Source of the DNA: Clostridiales bacterium UBA8153
GTDB taxonomy: Bacteria; Bacillota; Sulfobacillia; UBA8153
Direction of reading: 5' to 3'
Length of the DNA stretch: 6,073 nt
Assembly: GCA_003449495.1 (NCBI GenBank)
Contig: DMHJ01000024.1
Coordinates: 1 to 6,073 of the forward strand
Below, piece after piece: positions 1-5,505 of the stretch. The notes beneath the pieces are model-generated. The model did not search any database and was not told the origin of the DNA. It was given only the letters and a program-made list of their open reading frames with translations. The position numbers and the translations under genes were made by a program. Positions within the stretch are counted from its first letter, which is position 1, and every line of letters starts with the position of its first letter.

Positions 1-864
1 GCGCTATGCCGGTGGAACAACCGGCCGCCCCGCATCACCGTGCGGGTCAACACCGCCCGGGTTCCGGTGGAAGAGTTTACCCGCAACTTGCAGGCGGCCG
101 GGGTCGCGTGGAGAGCCGGCCTCTACCACCCGGCGGCCGTGGAGCTGGTGGGTCCGGGCCGCATCCGGGACTTGCCCGGGTATGCGGAAGGCCACTTTGT
201 GGTCCAGGATGAAGGGTCCATGCTGGCGGTATCGCTCGTGGACGCCCAAAGCGGCCAGCGCGTGCTGGACGCTTGCGCGGCCCCCGGAGGCAAGGCCACG
301 CACCTGGCCGAGCTGGTGGGGAAAGGCGGGACGGTCATCGCCAACGATGTGAACCCCGGCCGCCTTAGGCTCGTCCAAGAGAACGGGTGCCGCCTAGGTC
401 TGGAGCAGCTGAGGCTGTCCCAGCAAGATGCCGGGCTACTGGAGGGGGCGTGGGCCTGTCACCGGGTGTTGGTCGATGCTCCTTGCTCGGGCCTTGGCGT
501 GCTCTCCCGGCGCCCGGACGCCCGCTGGCGTAAGTCCGCCGGAGTTGTGGCCGCCATGGCCGCCCTCCAGCCTCAGCTCTTGGAGGGCGCGGCCAGCTGC
601 CTGTTGGCCGGGGGGGCCCTGGTGTATAGCGTGTGCACATTGACCCAGGCGGAAGGCCCGGAAGTGGTTACGGGTTTTTTGGAGCGGCATCCGGAGTTCC
701 GCCTGGATTGTCCCCGGCCGTATCTTCCCGCCGGGCTGGAAACGGCGATTACCGGCCCCGGGTACGTGGAGCTTTGGCCCCAGCGACACGGCACCGACGG
801 GTTCTTCATGGCCCGGTTGGTAAAAGTCGGCGAAGAGGAGAGCCCGCCCGCGCCACGAATGTGA
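1..864 (+). CDS. rsmB: 16S rRNA (cytosine-C5)-methyltransferase RsmB, 5'-truncated
   Basis: RsmB is a cytoplasmic SAM-dependent enzyme that methylates C967 (E. coli numbering) of 16S rRNA. The reading frame is open from the first base and ends in TGA at 862-864, giving 287 residues. The family is usually about 440-450 residues, so the N-terminal NusB-like RNA-binding domain (about 155 residues) lies upstream of the window; the GTG at 40 is internal, not a start. Counting from the window edge, an NRPPRITVRVN stretch (8-18) precedes the methyltransferase fold. The SAM-binding motif DACAAPGGK is at 90-98. Motif IV, DAPCSGLG, has its cysteine at 162, and motif VI, YSVCTLT, has the nucleophilic cysteine at 212; both catalytic cysteines are present. 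The C-terminal strand motif HGTDGFF precedes a short acidic/proline tail. The next gene, rlmN, begins 12 bases after the stop. RsmF/NSUN-type relatives share these motifs, but the synteny supports RsmB. Confidence 0.95.
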   Translation, partial: ALCRWNNRPPRITVRVNTARVPVEEFTRNLQAAGVAWRAGLYHPAAVELVGPGRIRDLPGYAEGHFVVQDEGSMLAVSLVDAQSGQRVLDACAAPGGKATHLAELVGKGGTVIANDVNPGRLRLVQENGCRLGLEQLRLSQQDAGLLEGAWACHRVLVDAPCSGLGVLSRRPDARWRKSAGVVAAMAALQPQLLEGAASCLLAGGALVYSVCTLTQAEGPEVVTGFLERHPEFRLDCPRPYLPAGLETAITGPGYVELWPQRHGTDGFFMARLVKVGEEESPPAPRM

Positions 865-870
865 GGGGAG
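864..870 (+). promoter_or_regulatory. Ribosome binding site of rlmN
   Basis: AGGGGAG starts on the last base of the rsmB stop codon and sits 6 bases before the TTG at 877. It supports that rare start codon; no ATG or GTG in the same frame lies nearby at a suitable distance. Confidence 0.7.
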
Positions 871-876
871 CCCGAG

Positions 877-1938
877 TTGGGAACGCCGGTGCAGCTCAAG
901 GACCAGTCCCGGGATGAGTTGGAGCAGCTCCTGATCGCCTGGGGGCAGCCGCCGTACCGGGCGGCCCAGCTCTGGCACTGGATGTACCGGAAATCGGTGC
1001 GGGATTTTGAGGAGATGACCGACCTACCGGTGGACTTGCGCCGGCAGCTGTCCCAGCGGGCCCGGCTGGATGCCTGTTGGGTACGGCAGCGGCGGGAGGA
1101 CCCGGTAGCAGGCACGGTGAAGTATGCCATGGCCCTGTCAGACGGGCTGGTGGTGGAAGCGGTGGCCCTCCGCTACCGCGACGGCGTAACCGCCTGTCTC
1201 TCGTCCCAGGCCGGTTGCCGCATGGGTTGTAGCTTCTGCGCTTCGGGAAAGAGCTGGGAGCGCCAGCTGACCAGCGGCGAGATCATCGACCAGTTCCTCA
1301 GGATCGGAGAGGACCTGGGCGGAAGGCGCAGCAGCCGGGTGGTGCTGATGGGCACCGGTGAACCGCTGGACAACTACGAGGCCGTGCTCCAGGCCGTCCG
1401 CCGGTTGCATGACGGCACGGGCATGAGCTATCGCTCGTTTACCATATCCACGTGCGGTCTGGTACCGGGGATCCTGAAGCTGGCAGCCGAACAGCTACCC
1501 ATAAACTTGGCGGTGTCCTTGCATGCCGTGGACGATGCCCTCAGGCAACGCCTGATGCCCCGGGCCGCCCGCCTCGCCCGGGTAGACCGGCTGGTGGCAG
1601 CCTGCATGGTGTATGCCGAATCCAGCGGGCGGCGCGTGACCTTTGAGTACCTGCTGCTGGACGGGGTCAATGACCGGGTGGAAGACGCCCGGCGGCTGGC
1701 CGACCTTGCCGGCAGAGTGCGGGCCCACGTGAACCTGATCCCGTTCAACGCCATCCCCGGCAGCCCGTACCGGCGTAGCCCTCCCGGCCGGGTGGCGGCA
1801 TTTGGGGCTCGCCTGAGGGAAGCGGGGGTCGCGTTTACGGTACGCCGGGAATTGGGGGCCGGGATAGACGCGGCCTGCGGCCAGCTAAGGCAGAGAGGGT
1901 CGGGGAGTGAAGCTGATGTTGGCCAGCGTAGCCAGTGA
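877..1938 (+). CDS. rlmN: Dual-specificity RNA methyltransferase RlmN
   Basis: RlmN is a radical-SAM enzyme that methylates C2 of A2503 in 23S rRNA and, in studied species, A37 of some tRNAs, affecting peptidyl-transferase centre function and fidelity. The product has 353 residues, a normal length. The radical-SAM cluster motif CRMGCSFC gives Fe-S ligands C114, C118 and C121. C107 and C334 (in DAACGQL) match the two catalytic cysteines C118 and C355 of E. coli RlmN, so the mechanism looks intact. SAM-contacting GTGEPLDNY lies at 160-168 and HVNLIPFN at 284-291. Two small departures are visible: GTGEPL where GMGEPL is usual, and GAGIDAAC where the family usually has G-x-D-I before AAC. The TTG start is chosen because of the Shine-Dalgarno site 6 bases upstream. 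The last 10 codons are shared, in another frame, with the start of stp. Cfr (C8 methylation, antibiotic resistance) is a close relative, but synteny and sequence favour RlmN. Confidence 0.96.
   Translation: MGTPVQLKDQSRDELEQLLIAWGQPPYRAAQLWHWMYRKSVRDFEEMTDLPVDLRRQLSQRARLDACWVRQRREDPVAGTVKYAMALSDGLVVEAVALRYRDGVTACLSSQAGCRMGCSFCASGKSWERQLTSGEIIDQFLRIGEDLGGRRSSRVVLMGTGEPLDNYEAVLQAVRRLHDGTGMSYRSFTISTCGLVPGILKLAAEQLPINLAVSLHAVDDALRQRLMPRAARLARVDRLVAACMVYAESSGRRVTFEYLLLDGVNDRVEDARRLADLAGRVRAHVNLIPFNAIPGSPYRRSPPGRVAAFGARLREAGVAFTVRRELGAGIDAACGQLRQRGSGSEADVGQRSQ
1893..1899 (+). promoter_or_regulatory. Ribosome binding site of stp, inside rlmN
   Basis: GAGAGGG lies 7 bases before the GTG at 1907. A second purine block, GGGGAG at 1902-1907, lies 8 bases before an in-frame ATG at 1916. 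The gene therefore has two plausible starts three codons apart. Both are embedded in the final codons of rlmN, so translation of stp is probably coupled to rlmN. Confidence 0.55.
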
Positions 1939-2671
1939 CGTAGGCAGGGTCCGCATCGCCAACGAGGACTGGTACTGCCTCTGCCAGCTGACGGGCGGGC
2001 GCCGGCCGGTGCTCATGGCCGTGGCCGACGGCATGGGCGGGTACGAGGCGGGCGAGGTGGCATCCCGGCTGGCGGTGGAGGAGACCCGCTACTGGGTGGA
2101 AAAGCACGTAGCGGACGGCCAAGACCTGCTGCCGCTGCTAAGTGCGGCCTGTACCATGGCCAACACGCGCATGTACCAGTTGGCCGTGGAGACTCTGGGT
2201 TGGCCCGGCATGGGCAGCACCCTCACCATCGCCCTCTGGGAAGGCAGCCGGTTGGCCGTGGCGCATGTGGGAGACTCCCGGGCCTATCTCATCCGGGATG
2301 GAGCGCTACGGCGACTTACCGACGATCACTCGGTGGTCGGGATCATGGTGCAGACGGGAGAGCTGGGGGAGAAAGAGGCCATGCGCCATCCCCAACGCAA
2401 CCTCCTGACCAAGGCCCTGGGTACGGAACCCATGGTGAGCACAGATCTGGCCGAGTACCCGGTTACCGACGGCGACGTCATCGTACTCTGTACCGACGGA
2501 CTGACCAACATGGTCACCGGCGAAGAAATACTGGCTGCCGCCGGTCTCTGCCCCGACCTTTCCCAGCTGGGGGGGCGCCTGGTGGAGCTGGCCAATGCCC
2601 GGGGAGGGCATGATAACATTACCGTATTGGTGGTCGGCGTGGACGGGACGGCGGGAGGCGAGGGCACCTGA
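1907..2671 (+). CDS. stp: PP2C-family serine/threonine protein phosphatase (Stp/PrpC)
   Basis: This cytoplasmic metal-dependent (PPM/PP2C) phosphatase should reverse phosphorylation by the kinase encoded next to it. From the GTG at 1907 it has 254 residues, the normal size for bacterial single-domain PrpC/Stp. Motifs in order: DVGRVRIANED (11-21), with a metal-site Asp at the end; ADGMGG (40-45), with D41 and G42 as metal ligands; GSTLT (103-107); GDSRAYL (122-128); LTDDHS (137-142); CTDGLTN (195-201), with D197; and GGHDNIT (233-239), with metal ligand D236. The catalytic set looks complete. No signal peptide or membrane segment is visible. It overlaps rlmN by 32 bases and pknB by four. The ATG at 1916 would give 251 residues and places the first Asp eight residues from the start, which fits relatives slightly better, so the exact start is unsettled. 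It is prpC in Bacillus nomenclature. Confidence 0.95.
   Translation: MKLMLASVASDVGRVRIANEDWYCLCQLTGGRRPVLMAVADGMGGYEAGEVASRLAVEETRYWVEKHVADGQDLLPLLSAACTMANTRMYQLAVETLGWPGMGSTLTIALWEGSRLAVAHVGDSRAYLIRDGALRRLTDDHSVVGIMVQTGELGEKEAMRHPQRNLLTKALGTEPMVSTDLAEYPVTDGDVIVLCTDGLTNMVTGEEILAAAGLCPDLSQLGGRLVELANARGGHDNITVLVVGVDGTAGGEGT
2653..2664 (+). promoter_or_regulatory. Ribosome binding site of pknB
   Basis: GGGAGG at 2653-2658 ends 9 bases before the CTG at 2668, and a further GAGGG lies at 2660-2664. The site is inside the last codons of stp. It supports initiation at the CTGA junction (2668-2671) rather than at the GTG at 2707, which has no comparable purine block at the right distance. Confidence 0.5.
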
Positions 2672-4599
2672 TCGGAGAGAGCCTGGGTGGAAGGTACCAG
2701 CTGTCGGTGAGAGTGGGCGAGGGCGGCATGGCCTTGGTATACCGCGCCCATGACCTGGTGCTCAATCGCCCGGTAGCCGTGAAAGTACTACGCCCCCAGT
2801 TTGCCTCCGATGAGGACTTCCTCAGACGGTTCCGCCGCGAGGCTCAGGCTGCCGCCAGCCTGTCTCATCCCAACATCGTCGGGGTATATGACGTGGGTAG
2901 CGACGGCGAGACCCACTACATGGTCATGGAGTTCATCGACGGCATCACGCTGAAAGAGCGCATCCAGCAGGGCAGGGCCCTGCCGGTGGGCGAAGCCTTG
3001 GACATTGCCTACCAGATCTGCGAGGCGTTGGAGCACGCCCACCAGAACCGCATCATCCACCGGGACATCAAACCTCACAACATCATGCTCACCCGCAACG
3101 GCCGGGTGAAGGTCACGGATTTCGGCATTGCCCGGGCGGTGACCTCTGCCACGCTGACCCATACCGGCGCCATCCTGGGTTCGGTCCATTACGTATCTCC
3201 GGAGCAGGCCAAAGGCGGGCTCGCCGGGGCCAAGTCCGATCTGTATTCCGTGGGCGTGGTGCTGTACGAGATGCTCACAGGCACCCTGCCCTTTCACGGC
3301 GAGACCGCGGTTACCATCGCCCTCAAGCATGTGGACGAAAGGGTGATCCCGCCTCGTTCCGTGAACCTGACCATTCCCTTGGACGTGGAGCGCCTGGTTA
3401 TGCGGGCACTGGAGAAAGACGCCATGGCGCGGTACGCCTCGGCCGCCGATATGATGGCGGACATCGGCCGCTGTCTGGCCCGCCTGCGTTCCAGCGGACC
3501 GGCCCCGGCCACTCCCCCGGTGGCCCTGCCGCCCCGGCGAGTGGAAAAGACTGCGTCTCGCCCCACGGTGGCCCGGGCGCGAGCTCATCCCGAGCCCCCG
3601 GCGCCCCGGCCCCCGCAGGGAGCCGATAAGGAGGAGGTCCCGGTGGTCCGGCGCAGGCGCAGCCCATACGTCCGGGCGCTCCAAGTCTTACTGGTCTTGT
3701 TGGCGCTCATGGCCGGCGGCATCTACCTGATCTGGGACTGGCTCCACGTTCCCACCGTGGAAGTGCCCAGCGTAGTAGGCATGACCTATCTGGAAGCCCA
3801 GGAGGTGCTGAGGGAAAGGGGTCTGACGGCGGAGCAGGTGGCTAACCGGGCTCACCCGGAGGTGCCTGCCAATCACATCATCGAGCAGGTGCAGCTGCCC
3901 GGCACCATAGTCCGGCGGGGGCGTGCCATCGGGTTGGTGGTCAGCCTGGGTCAACCCACGGCGGTGGTACCCGACCTTACCCGTCTAAGCGAGCGGGAGG
4001 CCGACATCCAGCTCATCAACAGCGGCCTGGCCATGGGCGGCATCGCCTATGAGTATCATGCCGAGATCCCCGAAGGCGGCATCATCAGCCAGAGCCCCCG
4101 GCCGGGTACCCGGGTGGCCACGGGTACGCTGGTTGATGTGCGCGTGAGCCGGGGCCCCGCAGTACCGCTGGTGGTCATCCCCGATTTTCGGGGGCAGCAG
4201 CTGGAAGGGGTCTTAGCGCAGCTGGCCGGGCTGCACCTGCGAGGGGGTACCCTCCACCAGCAGTCATCCGAGCAGCCCGCCGGGGTGGTGCTCCGGCAGC
4301 TCCCTGAACCGGGCCACCAGGTGCCCAGGGACACCGCGGTGGAGCTATGGTACAGCCGGGGAACCCCGGAGCCCCGGCACGAGCAGGTAGTGACGTTCAC
4401 CGTGCCCGCCGGCCTACCGACGGCCATGGTGGAGTGGGTGCTGGCCGACGCTACCGGCATGTCGGTGATCTACCGGCAGTCCCATGCCGGTGGCCGGGAG
4501 ATCACGCGTACCGTCAGGTGGCACGGTGCCACTGCCCGCCTGCGCATCCTGGTCAACGACGAAGTGCACGTTGAGCGTATGCTGGTGGCGCCGAGGTAG
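2668..4599 (+). CDS. pknB: PASTA-domain serine/threonine protein kinase (PknB/PrkC/Stk1 type)
   Basis: This membrane sensor kinase of Gram-positive bacteria binds muropeptides or lipid II outside the cell and phosphorylates cytoplasmic proteins. Taking CTG 2668 as residue 1 it has 643 residues. The kinase domain is about 9-270: glycine loop GEGGMA (17-22), ATP lysine K39, helix-C E58, HRDIKPHN (131-138, catalytic D133), DFG (151-153) and activation loop to SPEQA (177-181). T164 and T166 align with the autophosphorylated T171/T173 of M. tuberculosis PknB. A proline/arginine-rich juxtamembrane linker (about 274-331) leads to one membrane helix (about 337-356) with an arginine cluster on its cytoplasmic side. 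Three PASTA repeats follow (about 364-428, 430-496, 501-575), then a 68-residue C-terminal domain. No ATG, GTG or TTG lies in frame between the upstream stops (2611-2616) and GTG 2707; starting at 2707 would remove the first kinase strand. CTG overlaps the stp stop as CTGA and aligns with the usual Met of the family's M-I-G start. Confidence 0.95.
   Translation: MIGESLGGRYQLSVRVGEGGMALVYRAHDLVLNRPVAVKVLRPQFASDEDFLRRFRREAQAAASLSHPNIVGVYDVGSDGETHYMVMEFIDGITLKERIQQGRALPVGEALDIAYQICEALEHAHQNRIIHRDIKPHNIMLTRNGRVKVTDFGIARAVTSATLTHTGAILGSVHYVSPEQAKGGLAGAKSDLYSVGVVLYEMLTGTLPFHGETAVTIALKHVDERVIPPRSVNLTIPLDVERLVMRALEKDAMARYASAADMMADIGRCLARLRSSGPAPATPPVALPPRRVEKTASRPTVARARAHPEPPAPRPPQGADKEEVPVVRRRRSPYVRALQVLLVLLALMAGGIYLIWDWLHVPTVEVPSVVGMTYLEAQEVLRERGLTAEQVANRAHPEVPANHIIEQVQLPGTIVRRGRAIGLVVSLGQPTAVVPDLTRLSEREADIQLINSGLAMGGIAYEYHAEIPEGGIISQSPRPGTRVATGTLVDVRVSRGPAVPLVVIPDFRGQQLEGVLAQLAGLHLRGGTLHQQSSEQPAGVVLRQLPEPGHQVPRDTAVELWYSRGTPEPRHEQVVTFTVPAGLPTAMVEWVLADATGMSVIYRQSHAGGREITRTVRWHGATARLRILVNDEVHVERMLVAPR
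3628..3645 (+). promoter_or_regulatory. Possible internal translation start inside pknB
   Basis: AAGGAGGAGG at 3628-3637 is a near-perfect Shine-Dalgarno sequence, 5 bases before a GTG at 3643-3645 that is in frame with pknB. Initiation here would yield a 318-residue product (pknB residues 326-643) with a short Arg-rich N-terminus, the membrane helix, the three PASTA repeats and the C-terminal domain, but no kinase domain. The motif is also simply the coding of Lys-Glu-Glu with GC-preferred codons, so chance is a serious alternative. Confidence 0.25.
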
Positions 4600-4600
4600 C

Positions 4601-4609
4601 GAAAGGGAG
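4601..4609 (+). promoter_or_regulatory. Ribosome binding site of rsgA
   Basis: GAAAGGGAG in the 12-base gap after pknB matches much of the 16S 3'-end complement but leaves only two bases before the ATG at 4612. If pairing is mainly through GAAAGG (4601-4606), the distance is five. The spacing is tight, but no better start codon follows, so the ATG is kept. Confidence 0.5.
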
Positions 4610-4611
4610 AG

Positions 4612-5505
4612 ATGCTTCTGGCCGAGCGGACGGGGCGCGTCATCCGGTCGTTTTCCGACGTCTATGAAGTTCAGGACGCCGGGGGCATCGTCAGCTGCAG
4701 GCTGCGCGGGCGCTTTCGCAAGGAGCTGGTAACGGTCCTCACCGGTGACCGGGTGCGCTTTGTGGCCGGTCCGGCCGATGCCGGCATCATCACCGGTGTT
4801 CTCCCGCGCCGTAACCAGCTGGTGCGGCCACCGGTGGCCAACGTGGATCAGGTGGTGGTGGTGGCGACCCTGGTGGAGCCCCCGCTGGACCCGGTCCTCC
4901 TGGACCGCCTGTTGGTCGTGGCATCGCGCCAAGAGCTCGATGTCCTCATCTGCCTGAACAAGCTGGACCTCTGCGAGTCCGCGGACGCCCGGGCTTTCCT
5001 GGACCTTTACGCCGGAGCCGGTTACCGCGTCTTGGCAATCAGCGCTCGTACCGGCCTGCATCTGGACGAACTCTCCGCCCGGTTGGCCGGACGCATCTCG
5101 GTCATGGCCGGGCCCAGCGGTGTAGGCAAATCCAGCCTGATCAATGGACTGCGGCCGGGATTGCAGCTCAGGGTTGAGCGGGTGAGCCGGGCCGGCGGGC
5201 GGGGGAGGCACACTACACGGCGGGTGGAGCTGTTAGAGGTGGGTAACCAGGCGTGGGTAGTGGATACTCCCGGCTTCAGCCGGTTGGACCTGGACTCTGT
5301 GCCCAAGGTCGAGCTGGCGGAGCATTTCCCGGACATGGCCAGGCTCAAGGCAGGCTGCAGGTTCCGGGATTGCCTGCACCGGCAGGAACCCGACTGCGCC
5401 GTCCGGGCCGCGTTCGAGCAGGGGAGCCTGGCCCCAGGCCGCTACTGGAACTACCTGGCCTTCTTAGCCGAAATCGAGGAACTGGAGAGGCGGAGGTATT
5501 CGTGA
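4612..5505 (+). CDS. rsgA: Ribosome small subunit-dependent GTPase RsgA (CpgA/YloQ)
   Basis: RsgA is a cytoplasmic, circularly permuted GTPase that binds the 30S subunit and promotes its late maturation, with GTP hydrolysis stimulated by the ribosome. The 297-residue length is normal for the Firmicutes form. An N-terminal OB-fold (about 1-70) precedes the permuted G motifs, in the order G4 NKLD (116-119), G5 SARTG (144-148), G1 GPSGVGKSS (167-175), G2 GRGRHTT (196-202) and G3 DTPGF (218-222). This order is diagnostic for the family. The C-terminal zinc site is complete: C249, C254, H256 and C262. Translation starts at ATG 4612, 12 bases after pknB, and the stop overlaps the rpe start as GTGA. 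In B. subtilis the orthologue CpgA is a substrate of PrkC and PrpC, so the adjacent kinase and phosphatase are likely regulators here too; that is inference by homology. Confidence 0.97.
   Translation: MLLAERTGRVIRSFSDVYEVQDAGGIVSCRLRGRFRKELVTVLTGDRVRFVAGPADAGIITGVLPRRNQLVRPPVANVDQVVVVATLVEPPLDPVLLDRLLVVASRQELDVLICLNKLDLCESADARAFLDLYAGAGYRVLAISARTGLHLDELSARLAGRISVMAGPSGVGKSSLINGLRPGLQLRVERVSRAGGRGRHTTRRVELLEVGNQAWVVDTPGFSRLDLDSVPKVELAEHFPDMARLKAGCRFRDCLHRQEPDCAVRAAFEQGSLAPGRYWNYLAFLAEIEELERRRYS
5492..5496 (+). promoter_or_regulatory. Ribosome binding site of rpe
   Basis: GGAGG, within the last codons of rsgA, lies 5 bases before the GTG at 5502. It decides the start in favour of this GTG over the in-frame GTG at 5511, whose spacing would be 14 bases. 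Confidence 0.7.

Noticed and set aside
40..42. GTG at 40 as the start of the methyltransferase gene
   Set aside because: The frame is open to the window edge, and the residues before it (CRWNNRPPRIT) match the RsmB family, so the gene begins upstream.
657..679. CCCG/CGGG stem followed by six T, resembling a terminator inside rsmB
   Set aside because: The stem is only four base pairs with a 10-base loop, and it lies within conserved coding sequence for motif VI and the following helix.
436..1130. Overlapping minus-strand frames across the rsmB-rlmN junction
   Set aside because: Both plus-strand genes are certain from catalytic motifs. The minus-strand frames are compositional shadows.
2569..2575. 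Run of seven G in stp (another at 610-616 in rsmB), considered as a slippage or phase-variation tract
   Set aside because: Seven G is unremarkable at this GC content, both frames continue intact through the runs, and the genes are housekeeping.
2707..2709. GTG at 2707 as the start of the kinase
   Set aside because: It would delete the first beta strand and begin only three residues before the glycine loop, while the upstream in-frame sequence is clearly homologous to kinase N-termini.
2788..3684. Long open frame on the minus strand opposite the kinase domain (298 codons)
   Set aside because: It mirrors a strongly conserved coding region in GC-rich DNA, where antisense frames stay open by codon bias. 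It shows no recognisable motif or operon context.
4453..4491. Perfect 9-base inverted repeat ACCGGCATG ... CATGCCGGT with a 21-base loop
   Set aside because: It is inside the pknB C-terminal domain with no T-run, and GC-rich coding sequence produces such repeats readily.
4414..5211. Minus-strand open frame of 265 codons opposite the end of pknB and most of rsgA
   Set aside because: It spans two well-identified genes and their junction on the other strand, and the predicted protein is His/Gln/Gly-rich without a recognisable fold.
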